Shown here: piece by piece, positions 13,302 to 26,032 of the stretch | How positions within the stretch are numbered: the first letter of the stretch is position 1 | How the letters are laid out: each line of letters begins with the position of its first letter | Assembly: GCF_001039355.2 (NCBI RefSeq) | Contig: NW_019775070.1 | Location: 359,585 to 423,584 of the forward strand | Source: Lingula anatina | Lineage: Eukaryota; Brachiopoda; Lingulata; Lingulida; Lingulidae | Direction of reading: 5' to 3' | Length of the DNA stretch: 64,000 nucleotides | Made by a program: the position numbers and the translations under genes | Notes under the pieces: generated by a model | Database searches by the model: none | What the model was told of the DNA's origin: nothing | The model's input: only the letters and a program-made list of their open reading frames with translations

Positions 13302-14297
13302 CAAACACAGATGCACTTGTCAAGGAATGTTAAAAAGTCTGCAAAAATGTGAAGAAACTTAATAAATATCAACAAGTGAATGGAGATGATTATAAGCATC
13401 ATTCTCATTGATATTTACTCTCTGTGTCAGTGATAATAAATAATTGATAAATTGACAATAAATTGATTATAAATCTTCTTTTGGATTCCAAAACAATACC
13501 CAGAAGGTAAAAATGTGCATTTTGTGTCAGATAATAGATTTAATTTTTAATTTTAAAGTTGCACTTATTCAGTTATTGTACAACTGTTATTTGTACACAA
13601 TTTTATTATAAATTACAATTTCATTAAAATTTTATGCATAGTGAATGTTAAAAATATCCTAATTAAAACTCTACAGTTGAAACATATCACACCTGCAGAC
13701 ATCAACTTGTGATCGTGCTCTCTAAGATTTAATTTTTGAATAACATCATGGCTCATTTGAAGTCCGACTTAAATTTGTCTGTAAAAGATAAACTTTTATT
13801 TTAAAAATAATAATAATTACATACAATATCAATAGACCAGGAAAATATCCTACCTAACGGGTAAGAGAAAAGTGATATCATATTTTAGTTTCATACATAT
13901 GGGCAAGTACAGTATACTCGAGTTTCTCATTCAAGTGCTCAGGCAACCTTGATCTTGGCTTTATCTTGACCCAGGTAACACCAAATTTCCGAAGAATACT
14001 TTAAGAATCCATTAATGAATTCCATCCATTATGCCTAGAACACAAGCCAAAAGTATTTCAATTTCCTGTTGGAGGAACCAAAACAAACTGAAGTTCGGGG
14101 GAAAAACCCATGCCCTATTACGCTGTTAGAAAAGGCAAAATATGTTTTGAGTGGCTACTCTGTAGAGAAAAGCTTGAAAATAACCACACAATGGATACCG
14201 GATATGTGCACAAACCTATTCAAAATTTCAGGTCACAGGACAAAAAATCTGTTATTTGATAGGTCAAACTGGGGTACTGTATATTTCTCCACTAGGC

Positions 14298-14299
<2 letters not shown>

Positions 14300-14371
<72 letters not shown>
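14300..14371. repeat. (TA)n microsatellite
   Basis: About 36 uninterrupted TA repeats. Confidence 0.97.
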
Positions 14372-14374
<3 letters not shown>

Positions 14375-14875
14375 TTGTACAATTTTAGCTGAGCCAGGGT
14401 TTATGTCTGAAGCTTGGATTTTTTTACCCTCTTTTCTTTTTTTTTTTTTTGGATATAGAAAAATACACTTATTGATACACAGAAACATACCACTTTTGTA
14501 CAGAAACAACATATAAAATGACATGAATCTCCTTGCAAGCATTTATCTTAATGGAATGTTATACGATGTATTGTTGTTTTATGAAATTACCATGATAATA
14601 TATCTCTGTACATGTGTTATAAATATACCCATATACAAGGATACAAAACGCAGTGAGTGGTAGGTGAATCTTGACACTTTCTCTATTACAGTAAGGTAAG
14701 TTCACTTGAATCCCACTATTGTATGATTGTTAAAATTATCAAAATCTTTTAAAATTTTTAGATTGATAGGCAAGCATATGGTCTCAGTTAACTGAGTATA
14801 CAACAAAATCAAAATCTCTTTTCAATGAGCAATATATATGTTCAGACTTAATCAAATATTTTTTAGATCTGAAAA

Positions 14876-17800
14876 TCAGATCTTAGCCATAATGTCAGAA
14901 TCATTAATTGTGATGGGCACTGGAGCCACTGGTGCTCGCAGCCTGATATGTTTACTCCCTTCGTACCTCACTGGCTGGGACGCTGATGCAGACTGGGAGT
15001 CCATCGCCATGGAAACCTCTACACATAATGACGATGCTCCAGCAGAGTCATCACTGAACGTGGCCAGTGAAGCCACATGGCCATCTGTGGCGCCACCTTC
15101 AGGGTGGGAGGGTGTCATCTGCGCACTTAGGTCATGGGTGTGATAGTACTTGATGAGGTCCTGAATAGAGGTGGCTTGGAAACCATCCCGGTAGAAATAG
15201 AAGAACAGCGTACCCCTTTCCTCTGTCATGTGGATTTTGAAGTGTTTCAGTTGTCCCTGGTGCCTGTTAAAGAAATTGTCAACAATAATATCACATAACC
15301 TATACCTGCATAATAAATTAATTAACTTAACGTTGAAGCCATTACACACTACAAACATGCATGCCAGTTAGGATGTACAGTTACCCATACGTGCTTTATT
15401 CATAAATTATTCAGAAGTTGAAAAAAATTGTAAAATATTGAACTGGATTGGTACTACTATTTTTTAACTGTTGCTTGAAAATTTTATCAACTGTAACTAT
15501 GAAGGAATAAAGTACACAGCTGAAGAAATTCTTCGCTGGAATGTTTGGAAAATGTTATTCGGCCAACTATGTCCAAATACACTAAGCAATTACTAGCAAC
15601 CTACATCTCTACTAAAATAGTACAAATTATGCATTATTTAAAGACTTGTTAAATGCAGATAAGGAAAATCCCAAGATGATAGCATCTGTAACTAATGTGC
15701 CTGGTTTCTCATTTATTTCCTCATGCTCTTAGGCTCTTAACAATCAGTTTTTGACAGAGGTGATTTTTATGACACTCAACTCCCCAGATAAATCAAAACC
15801 CGAATGCATGTGCCTATCAATATCTTAGTCTACAATTTGAATCTGTTTTTAAACTTTCAAATTTTAAATAATTTCAAAGTACTAAAAGTAACAATTTAAT
15901 CCTATGCATGCATTTGAAACATCTGAAAAAGGAGCGAGAGAGAAAGACAGAAAAGCGAACCTGAATATCAATGGAAATATTATGTCATAAAAGTGTTTTT
16001 TACTTACGTCACTGTGACTCCTTTCTTTCCATGATCAAGAGACCGAATGATGTAGTAGCCATCTTTTCCCAAATATGGCTTCATAACAGCAAACACCTGG
16101 CAAAATAATTGCATTTCGTTTTCAATCATATCATATCAATCAATCATTTCTTTAGCTTAAAAAAAAAAAAAAAAAAACACACAAAATTGAAACTAAAAAA
16201 AAAGAAAAAATAAGAATACTATGCAATAACCATAATCACACATTTCAAAAGGGTAAAAAAACAATTGTCTGACTCAGCTACATTTCACTTTGTCTTAGCT
16301 TGTGTGTATTTCTTTATCAAGTATTTGATATAAAATTACCAAAGGTACAAAACTATCTAACATGCTGTCCAATGACCAAAAATTTCATTCAATTTTAACA
16401 ATATTACCTAGTGTAGTAAAATTTTAATATTATAAAATCATCTCACCTTTTTCCCATTATTCTCCAGCAGAGGGTGCCATCCAGGCAGGATAGTGATGTA
16501 CAATGACTCCGGACTCGGATCCTCCAACATTTCCGAATTAACACTCTGATTGTCCAGATCCATGTGTGCCATGATGTTGGACTCCGAGTCACTTGGTCTA
16601 CTGTCCGTCCTCATTACTCCCCTATGTGCACCAGTCATGCCAGCTATGCACTGCTCACTCCTGGGAGAAGTCATTTTTCTCTCAGTCAGAGGAGGACTAA
16701 ATTCTGTTTCCATCAAAGGGGCACTCCTTTTTTTCTCCAGGAATGGAGGGCTCCTTTTCCTCTCTGGTACATAAGGCTGGCTCCGTTGCTTCACTGGTAA
16801 AGGAGCAGCAGAAGCTCTATCCTGCAGAGGTGGACTTTTCCTCCTTGCTGGTAAAGAAGGAACCCTCCCCTCTGGATCTGGAGATGAATGTGCTGAATTT
16901 GAGCCTGGATAGCATAGGCAGGTTTTTAAGCAGGTGCTCTTGTCTTTGCCATCAGGTGATCCACGACCATCAGCTTTCAACCCAGGCGTACTTAGTGAGT
17001 GCATAATGTCAGATTTTTCGTAAATGGTGTCGTTGTCAAACGAGACGCTGCTGCTGTTGCTCCTGAATCTGCTACTTTGTTGAGTAGACTTGAACAGCCC
17101 AGTTTTGGATTTATAATGCTGTGCAAATGGTTTACAATATTGACAGTTGTGCTGATCTTTGATGCCTTGTTTAACCAAGGTCTGGACATCCTCCATCTCT
17201 TCATCTAAACTCCATGACACTTTCTCCGTGGCAGGAAAAACATTGACTGAAGTGGTCATCTCTACATTATTTAAAGAGTTTGATACATTGTTTAAGGAAG
17301 AAACAGATGATTTATTGTTGAAAGATGTATCTGTTCTGCTGCAAGGAGGAATGTTTAAAGCATCTACTGGAATATTCATTCTGATTGGTTCAATCTCTGG
17401 GACGCTGTTACTTCGCAGTCTTTGATCACGAAATATTTCACTGAAACTTTCAACTTGAACACTGCTACTGCGACTTCTGCTTTTCTCTGTTGGTGTAATC
17501 TCACCATCCCCAGACACAGGATCCCCTTGACCAAGAGCACCCCTGTCCTGCATCTCACTCTGAAACAATAATGTCTGCTCGGTCTTTGGAGTCGTAATGT
17601 CCAGTTCCATGGGTTCAACACCCTGAAAACTTTCACTCATTTTCCCCGTTACATGCCGTGTGTCATGAACAGCACTGTTGTTGACACTGGCAGTCAGAGT
17701 GAACATAGAAGTGGGAGATATATTGTTACTTGTACCATAGACGGTATCCAAACTTGCACCCTGTAACTGCTGGGTGTTTGTGCTACTGCTCACTTGTAAT

Positions 17801-20800
17801 GGAGACTTATATGAAGTGCCCCCTTCCATTGTTCCGAGATTCATCACACCATTTAGTCCCAAATCAACATTTTTTGTGCCTGGCAAGAAACTAGAGTCCT
17901 GAGTTTCTTCAACCCCTTGATTCATCGTCAGAGCTGAACCAAATGGTCTCCCTGCGCCCTGTGTTTCCCCAGGCACCACGGCACCCTGAGCATCAAGTTG
18001 TGACCCTGTACCTTGACTCACCTGCTCTATATCTTCACGTGGAGATTGCTGAGGGGACTCTCCACCCTGAGAGTCATGGCCTGAATCCTGTGAAGACTGT
18101 TTAGGTAACATTGATGTACCAAGAGGGTCCCCCACTACTTTTAGGACAAGTTCTCTACCCTGTGGAGTGAAACAAATGTTCAGATAAATACTTAAAGTAT
18201 GTGAGAGAATTAAGCAAGAACTGTATTGGACTTAAAAAACACTTTGAGTTAAAAATTTCTATTATTACAAGTGAAATTCACAAGTCCCACCTACATAAGA
18301 GCCATGTACAGGCTCATATGTTGAAAATTAGAACTCAAAAACCTAAGAGCGTACTATTAAATAGGTTGTAATTTTTTTAATGGTTTGGGATAAGGTATTA
18401 CGTGGCAATTAGTAGACGATTTTTGAAGTCTCTAGAAAAAAATCAACTTAATATTTTGCTTCCTATAGCTCTCACTCTCTTTGTTTGACAGTAAATTATC
18501 ATAATTATGGTATATCCCTCTATGACACTCACCACAAATTCTCTCGCCTTACTCTCCCAATTTCCATTAAATTCCACTTGTTCATAAGAGAGACCAAGCG
18601 TCTTCAACATGTCCCGCACTGCCTCCACCAGGCTCATCTCACTGGTAGCCTCTGCTCGCAGATTGAGGTCAGGTTTACCCTCCCACACAAGTTTGATCAA
18701 CAAGTTGAATGGAGCTACAGATAAAAAAAAACTTATGAGAAATTATTTAATATAAGAAATAAAAACTGGTGATTCATATCACAGGTTAAATATGTAGCTA
18801 AATGCTGAATATAAAAGTAGCATAGAGCCATATCAGATACAAAAAATGATATATTTGTAACAATTTAGATGAAACCACCTTTGAAATGAAAATTATTAAA
18901 TGTATCAAAATCATTAAAGTAATACATTTTGCAAACTGACAACATGCTGTATGTTATTATAGTATATCTACAAGTATATTATAGTAGCAAAAAACCAAAA
19001 CATCACATAGCATTACAGGATGCCTAGTGATGTTGCCTAGGTACATGTAAATTGAAATATCCATAATATAAATAAAGAAAATACTGTCACAGTTCAAAAT
19101 TCATAGACTGCTTAATCTACTACAAGTAGATTTCTTATTGTAACTTAATAGCTATTTAAAATTAACACGTATCAAAAGATTATATCCATTAATTGAAACA
19201 AATTAAAAACACACAAAAAGTATGATACAAAGCAAGACATTTTAATGCTGGCTTAAAAACATGAGAGACCACTATCAGTATCAATACTGTCCCATCCCTT
19301 AACCACAATCACTATACATAAATCATTCCTCAAGAATTTGAAGAACATAATGGGAAATTCCTGATTACATTATGAGCAACAAAGAATAGGATATCAGTAT
19401 ATATGGTCCTTCACAACAGTCTGGGTCATATGAAATTACACTGATGCCCAGCCATTTACTTTAAGCCAAATTTAACTAAGAACCTTTTTATTACAAACTA
19501 TTGTAACTTAATAAAAATATTAACAAGTAAAGCCAGTTATGAAGTCAGAGCCCATTTAGTAATATCTAAAAATATTCAAACTAAATATTGATGTGGGCAC
19601 ATTAAAGCTCTGGTCATATATCACTGACCACACTTGAAAGGCCCATATAACTCATCTTCTTGTCCTTCTATTCAAACAATGATGACTGGTATACTTTATA
19701 CAAGGAAATAAATACCACATAATTATATCTATATGAATGGGGCATGCTTATAACCACTAACATTACAGCCTAGTTTTATGATGTTCATAACAGGATATGA
19801 GACATTGTAGGGCAAGTTGGGCTCTGAATTCCCTGGTTTTAAAAAAGTGGAATTAGCCCCAACACAAAAATGTTCTTTACAATGGAAAAAGTCAGATTTG
19901 AGTCAATAAATAAAGAGTAAATGCTCCTGATTTAATTGCAAAACATTCTTAAGTTTCACCAGGAAAAAAAAGGGGGGGAGGGGAGACCCCTTCTTTTTTA
20001 ACTGACAGTTAGTGTTCTGATGTTGTACAAGAAGTGTATTTATCAGTTCGGCATTATTTCATAATCTCACAATGTTTGCTTTTTTCCAGTTGCTACCCAT
20101 AAGCAATTTAAAAAATAAAACATTTTTCCTTCACGTGCAGTACATGAAAGAAAATATTCATGATATATATAATTATATTAAAATATCACGTGGACCCCTT
20201 CTCAAAATTTTTGAAAGATCAGCAAGTTCTGTCTAGTTCCTCATTCCAAACGCTGTTGTAAGTGACAAAAGTATTTATTGTCAATAAAGTAAACACCTAC
20301 TAGAAAAAAAACTAATAGAATAAACATTATCAATCTGATTAATTAAAATAACAGGTAGGCCTTTTTATTCAGATTGATGATTAAAATCATAAATCAAAGA
20401 GGGCAACCCTAATTATCATGTCAAACTCATTTCTCTTCCTCGTTAAAAGAGATTCGTAAATTCGTGTAAGATTCGTAAACTCGTGTAACATTATAAAATT
20501 TTGCTAAATTCATTTCCTCTCACCTCTGAGTCTGTTATGAAGTTCTTGTAAAACGTCCTCGCGTCCCAGTAGAATCAAGTATTGCTCCAACACCCCAATA
20601 GTCGCGCTACGACCGCGACGGTTCAACCAATCTTTTAGCATATTAGTCGCCATCGTAGCCGCGTCGCAGTTCATATTCTCCAGCTGCAAAATTTCTCCAT
20701 ATGAAAATCCCAATTTGTCTGCTAAATCCTGCCATCCTGATCCAGTGATGGGGTTAATGGCTAACTTGCTGGCTATTGCCTTTAAAGCCGTGTACCCCAA

Positions 20801-20887
20801 GGTTTCGATGGAGTCAGACATACTAAAGTGGCCTCCTCGGTTCGGATTCACATCGTTGTTACCGTTTGAATGCAGAGTTAGGCTCAT
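14876..20887 (-). CDS. Death domain / SH2 domain adaptor-like protein, unrecognised family
   Basis: Five coding exons on the minus strand: 20887-20524, 18714-18533, 18159-16447, 16096-16008, 15263-14876. All GT/AG sites and phases agree, giving 911 aa from the ATG at 20887 (an in-frame Met lies at residue 23). Residues ~30-121 form a death domain (GWQDLADKLGF with W52, KDWLNRRG, ATIGVLEQYLILLGREDVLQ) of MyD88/IRAK/Pelle type. Residues ~122-192 look like a ubiquitin-like or Ras-binding-type fold. The linker 193-733 is Ser/Pro/Gln-rich, with a CQYC...H patch near 520 and seven Ser-x-Pro repeats at 620-683. Residues ~738-826 are an SH2 domain: W743, the GYYIIRS strand with phosphate-binding R771, KHFKI with H790, then FQATSIQDLIKYYH. 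There is no kinase or TIR domain. It is probably a cytoplasmic adaptor linking death-domain complexes to phosphotyrosine; function is inferred. The 5'UTR faces the assembly gap. Confidence 0.85.
16657..16848 (-). repeat. Degenerate 9-10-residue Ser-x-Pro repeat array in DD-SH2 linker
   Basis: Seven copies of a basic-Ser-x-Pro motif occur at residues ~620-683, with the Ser at 624, 632, 642, 652, 661, 670 and 680. Examples are RRKSPP, ERKRSPP and EKKRSAP. The spacing is 8-10 residues. Such arrays are common phosphorylation or SH3-binding tracts; which applies here is unknown. Confidence 0.75.
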
Positions 20888-22872
20888 TATGATCTCTTTT
20901 CGGGCTACATCCCATAACCCAGCTGATAATTTATTCTCCGGGAAGTGATAAAGGACGCTGTCTTATACTGTCAACAACACAGGTACTGGGGTAGGTCAAA
21001 TTTGNNNNNNNNNNNNNNNNNNNNNNNNNNNNNNNNNNNNNNNNNNNNNNNNNNNNNNNNNNNNNNNNNNNNNNNNNNNNNNNNNNNNNNNNNNNNNNNN
21101 NNNNNNNNNNNNNNNNNNNNNNNNNNNNNNNNNNNNNNNNNNNNNNNNNNNNNNNNNNNNNNNNNNNNNNNNNNNNNNNNNNNNNNNNNNNNNNNNNNNN
21201 NNNNNNNNNNNNNNNNNNNNNNNNNNNNNNNNNNNNNNNNNNNNNNNNNNNNNNNNNNNNNNNNNNNNNNNNNNNNNNNNNNNNNNNNNNNNNNNNNNNN
21301 NNNNNNNNNNNNNNNNNNNNNNNNNNNNNNNNNNNNNNNNNNNNNNNNNNNNNNNNNNNNNNNNNNNNNNNNNNNNNNNNNNNNNNNNNNNNNNNNNNNN
21401 NNNNNNNNNNNNNNNNNNNNNNNNNNNNNNNNNNNNNNNNNNNNNNNNNNNNNNNNNNNNNNNNNNNNNNNNNNNNNNNNNNNNNNNNNNNNNNNNNNNN
21501 NNNNNNNNNNNNNNNNNNNNNNNNNNNNNNNNNNNNNNNNNNNNNNNNNNNNNNNNNNNNNNNNNNNNNNNNNNNNNNNNNNNNNNNNNNNNNNNNNNNN
21601 NNNNNNNNNNNNNNNNNNNNNNNNNNNNNNNNNNNNNNNNNNNNNNNNNNNNNNNNNNNNNNNNNNNNNNNNNNNNNNNNNNNNNNNNNNNNNNNNNNNN
21701 NNNNNNNNNNNNNNNNNNNNNNNNNNNNNNNNNNNNNNNNNNNNNNNNNNNNNNNNNNNNNNNNNNNNNNNNNNNNNNNNNNNNNNNNNNNNNNNNNNNN
21801 NNNNNNNNNNNNNNNNNNNNNNNNNNNNNNNNNNNNNNNNNNNNNNNNNNNNNNNNNNNNNNNNNNNNNNNNNNNNNNNNNNNNNNNNNNNNNNNNNNNN
21901 NNNNNNNNNNNNNNNNNNNNNNNNNNNNNNNNNNNNNNNNNNNNNNNNNNNNNNNNCCCCCCCCCCACCACCACCACCCCCCCCTCCCCTCCCCAGTTCC
22001 AAAATACCTTTCCAAAACTTGTTTCAGACCACTTTTTTATTTGCTTGGCTACACTCCATGTAAAAAGCAATTAATTTTGATCATGTGGAAATTAGTTGTC
22101 ATATTACTGTAATATGTAATCTGCTTTAGAACAGTTCAACAGGCTTTCATACAAAGCATTGAGAGAAACTTATCAGTCAGCTCTGGCTCGTTCCCTACAC
22201 TTATGCATTATCATTGCATTAATGTTACTCTGTACAGCATCAGTTTCACTTCATTTTTAAAATATAAGAATGATGCCAATTATGTTCATATATGCACAGA
22301 CTGATATGCGACTTTTAATTCTGTAAAACTCCAAGAAGCCTATTACATCTGTCTCTTATTGTGGAATGTTTAGGAAACCTATGGCATACTTCTAATACAA
22401 AAGGATGTGTTCTGTCACAACTAGCGCAATCTACATGGTCTTAATACAACATGCACATCTAATGAGTGACAGAAAACCCTCAAAGTAAATATTTTAAGTT
22501 TTATTTAACTTCCCTCAATTTCATTTAATATTTCAATTGATAAACCTCTACATAAAGTTCCCAACCACATATTGCGCCAAAGTCACTTCAGTTATTTGTA
22601 AACAAAGTTAATGCAGTAAATTTTTCTAGACGTTGACTCCAGCTTCCAAATGCTGTCAATATATGACAATATGGTATTTGTTCCTGACACTCCTTTTTAC
22701 AAAGCATCATTTCATGTAAAGCACATACACAGCTGGTTGATTCACTAAATTTGTTGAAATTTTATAATTCCTTGGGTACGTGACTCCCAACACGTATGAC
22801 CATTACTGTTCTTCATATCATTGTTACTGGTGTCATCTCATTGTTTTTCAAATACATTCTTTTCAGCTGTTG
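20888..22872. other. DD-SH2 5' flank, assembly gap and LAMTOR5 3' flank
   Basis: Bases 20888-21004 are the DD-SH2 5'UTR or promoter side. Bases 21005-21956 are N. Bases 21957-21986 are a C-rich low-complexity tract at the gap edge. Bases 22000-22872 contain no gene I can recognise and should include the LAMTOR5 3'UTR (a minus-strand AATAAA is possible near 22500). Confidence 0.7.
21005..21956. other. Assembly gap (952 N)
   Basis: A run of N, flanked on the right by a poly-C/CCA tract. Open frames crossing it are artefacts. Confidence 1.
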
Positions 22873-24374
22873 TCACGTTGAGCTCTTATACACAGCTGTG
22901 GTTATTCCCTCTTTAGACTTGATCAGGATTTGCCTAGGTCCAAAAGAAAGGAACACAAAATGTGAAATCTGACTAGTACAATAAAGCAGTAATTTTTCAT
23001 CAATCAGCACTTAGTATTTAAATTATTAAATACTTCCAATGTTTCTATATCCCGGACTATAGAGCATCTCTATCGGGAAATGAGGGAATCTGTCTAGAAA
23101 AACATCAAAATATTGCAGTTTTTCTACTCCTTATATGTCAGCAGTTTTACTGTATTCTGACTCGCTTTTCTTTAAACAAGCATGTAAAGCCCAAAGTGAG
23201 AAGATGTCCAAATGATGAACCTGTGTGTGTGTGTGTGTGTGTGTGCGTGTCTGTGTATGTTTGTGTGTGTGTGTGTTGAAGTAAAAAGTAGAGATAAACA
23301 CATATAAAGAGTCAGTGACTAACTCACATATTGTCTGTCTCTATACTAATGACTGGGGAGGAAGACTCATCTGGGTGCAGTTTCTGGGCAGTCTCTGCCA
23401 AGCTGGTGATCAACCCACAGGTCTGACGCTCACCAGTACCTCTTGCTGGAAGTCAGAATAACACCATCAATAAGGAGAAAAAAATTTAAAAAGACCATCC
23501 CATCCCCCCTTTTTATTGATTTTCTACATACCCTAATGGAACTCTTTTCCAACTGAGAAAAAAATTGTATACTAAAATCTGAATATGATATATATATATA
23601 TATACATATCACAATAAATTTGACATTCTATTTAACCATGTTTATTTTTATATAAAAATATCCTAGCAAAATTATTTCATAACTGGGAATAAATATGACA
23701 GCTATATGACATGCTGAATATATATAAACCCAATAAGGTTGATTTTTCTATTCACATATCTTGAATACTTATACATCATTTACCTCCCAAACAAAGCCCT
23801 TGCTTATCTGCACACAGCACTCCAACAACTCCTGGGTTGTTCATCCTAGAAGGGAATAAAGAAAGTCATCTTCATCTGAAATAAAACCCTAAAATGCCCC
23901 CAAAAGACATCAATGAAATTTGACCAGCATACTGATTTTTTTCTAAGGTGCTTGCTTGTTTTTAAATGATTTAAGTGTTTAATTCCCCTGAATTCATTCA
24001 TGAGAACTGCCTGAACTAATTTGTGTTGTGTTCGAATAATTATTCATGTTGTACCAGCAATTTCATAAACATATTTAATGACTTGTTGATTTTGTTGATC
24101 ATCATTTGTTGAGGTTGTGCCTATGTGTATCCATCACTACGGTTTCCTACTAATAGTACTATAACAATAGCCCAATGCTAAGTATATGTGCAGTAGAAAC
24201 TAGTAGTAGCTAGGGGGAGGGGCGATTTATAATTGCAGACAAACTTATGTTTGCATCGATCTTTACGTTGGCTTCCGTTTGTAGAACAGGCAAGCACTTT
24301 CATATACTTTGGTATTTGACGTGTTAACTTGTCACTTACGTTTCATCTAGCTGTCTTTCCAACGCTTTTTCCAT
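22873..24374 (-). CDS. LAMTOR5: LAMTOR5 (Ragulator subunit, HBXIP)
   Basis: Four exons: 24374-24340 (MEKALERQLDET), 23845-23784, 23439-23328, 22933-22873 (TGA stop). All phases agree, giving 89 aa against 91 in human. Hallmarks are the start MEKALERQLDETM, NNPGVVGVLCADKQGLCLGG, a Leu/Ala helix (CGLITSLAETAQKL), and the final strand ILIKSKEGITTAVYKSS, matching the roadblock-type LAMTOR5 fold from end to end. In animals it is part of the Ragulator scaffold that holds Rag GTPases and mTORC1 on lysosomes. Its ATG faces a 5 kb stretch leading to the F-box/WD40 gene on the opposite strand. Confidence 0.96.
23222..23276. repeat. (GT)n microsatellite, imperfect
   Basis: A GT-rich dinucleotide tract with a few substitutions, in a LAMTOR5 intron-side region. 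Confidence 0.9.
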
Positions 24375-24384
24375 CTTGACTCCA

Positions 24385-24450
24385 GTACGGAAACAGGAAG
24401 TCACATTGCTCTAAGTCAGACGCATGCGAAAAGCGACTTCCGTATATGGA
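24385..24450. promoter_or_regulatory. Probable LAMTOR5 core promoter, possibly bidirectional
   Basis: It lies immediately 5' of the LAMTOR5 ATG. Visible motifs are ETS-like GGAA cores on both strands and an NRF1-like CGCATGCG. No TATA box is obvious. Bidirectionality is inferred only from the opposite orientation of the next gene. Confidence 0.35.
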
Positions 24451-25244
24451 CGAGTTTACTTCCTAACTCTCATGTTATAGACTGCACAAAAAGTTTTGAA
24501 AACTGGCGGAAAAAAGCATTCAGATTAGCTGAAATTTGATATCCATATTTTAATTTATGATTTGTGTCATATAATAGCCTCACATGGTAGTTATCACAAC
24601 CGATTTGTGTTTAAAATAAATACTAATCGCCCTAACACCCCTTTCATAAAGCCAATTCTGCGTTAGGGTTGAGAGTATAAATGAACCCAGGTAGACCTAA
24701 ATTTAGAAAAATAATCACAGACTTATCTCGTAATGGGAGTGGGTGCTAAAAAGTTCAGAGAATAGGTAAGGATATACATGGTGTGGTGTCAAATAGCGTA
24801 ATTAATTACTGTGTAAGCTTCATTTCTTGTATAATTGTGGGACTGGTTAAATATGTAGCCTGATGAGCTCAGGGGCCAAAACTTGATTAAGTTGATCTTA
24901 AATTGTGTCTGCAGTGTCTGTTTATGTGTGTTGTACACGTACGATATTGAAATATTGAAGAAATTTATAGATATTTCATAGGTTTCGGCATCATCTAATG
25001 AAGTTCTCGCAGTATTTAAAACTTGAGGAAAGAAAATGCCATAGAAAATGCTCATGAACGCTGTAGTGTATGCCAATATAAACAAACTTACAGCACCGAG
25101 TCTCTAATTAAGTGTTACAAGTAATTGCTAGAAATACTGATTGTAACTGCCAATGTCATTGTACATTGTTTTAAACTGAGACAGAGATGCCCTAGATAGT
25201 ATATATTATATTAAATACTGTTTATATAGTTGTCTTCAACACAT

Positions 25245-25476
25245 AGACTGGGTTCCCATACCTAGATCGATCTAATGGGATCGGTCCATCTCCATTCTCC
25301 AAGGGGTTTCTCCAGTTGCTTTCAGCTTACGGGCTTGGATGTCTGATACACCTACTTAAGCTGTTAAAACGATAGTTAATTACCCCCTATCAGCTTCAGT
25401 AGGCATAACAGACATCTAAGCCACTTAAGTTGATTGCAATTTAGCGATAATCCCCTAGGAGATAGATCGATCCAAA
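25245..25476. mobile_element. MITE-like element 5, related to the one at 11.5 kb
   Basis: The block ttaattaccccct...cagctt..agtag.cat.acagaca matches the reverse complement of the centre of the 11495-11709 element. Both arms carry agatcgatc-type sequence. The ends are less clear than in the other copies, so the borders are approximate. Confidence 0.55.
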
Positions 25477-25852
25477 GTTAGTACGACAGGTCTGGTAATG
25501 GTCCCATACATACTGTACTACTACATGTAAGTTGGCAGAAGCTTGGACAAAGATGGGTGGGGTTACAGTACTCCCTGATACCAGAGGCTTCTGAAATGAG
25601 TATGAGCCCCTGTGGAAATTCAAACACCCAATTTGATGGTTTGTAACATAGACAGGGATGTGCCCTCCTCAGCACCTAGGTGTAAAAATGCCTGTCTGGT
25701 GAGGAACGTGTTCCTCGTGATTATTTGACATTGCACAAAGTGCAAAATAGTAATTTTGTAACAGCTAGACGACTTAGTACTAGCGCACCCTGTGATCAGA
25801 GAATAGGTTTACAAAGGGTATATGCAAATATACCGTAAAGCTTCTTATGTAT

Positions 25853-26032
25853 AAATCCACAAACCCGCGATGGATATCCATAAACCCCAAATGGATAAAT
25901 CCACAAATGCCTGATGGATATCCACAAAGCCCTGATGGACAAATCAACAAAGCCCTGATGGATATATCCACAAACCCCTGATGGATATATCCACAAACTC
26001 CTGAAGGATAATTTTATCCACAAACCTCTGAA
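25853..26032. repeat. ~23-29 bp minisatellite
   Basis: About seven imperfect copies of a unit like tccacaaacccctgatggat plus ata. The frames through it encode repeated WIYPSG-like peptides, which are by-products. There are no unique spacers, so it is not a CRISPR array. Confidence 0.9.

Larger units (their letters stand above)
7547..14875. other. Intergenic region between convergent FGD and DD-SH2 genes
   Basis: FGD reads toward this stretch from the left and the DD-SH2 gene from the right, so both 3'UTRs must lie here. A canonical AATAAA on the + strand occurs at 9186-9191. The rest is AT-rich and holds one MITE (11495-11709), two TA microsatellites and a weak minus-strand exon-like ORF (8139-8394). 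I see no other gene. Confidence 0.6.

Noticed and set aside
13135-14542. Open frames with long Tyr-Ile repeats
   Set aside because: They are translations of TA microsatellites.
16438-17636. Plus-strand frames opposite the large DD-SH2 exon
   Set aside because: They are shadow frames of a well-supported minus-strand exon.
20931-22070. Long open frames of 339-379 codons on both strands
   Set aside because: They run through 952 undetermined bases and have no real sequence.
25780-26023. Tandem array considered as CRISPR
   Set aside because: The units vary, there are no distinct spacers of constant length, and the genome is animal.
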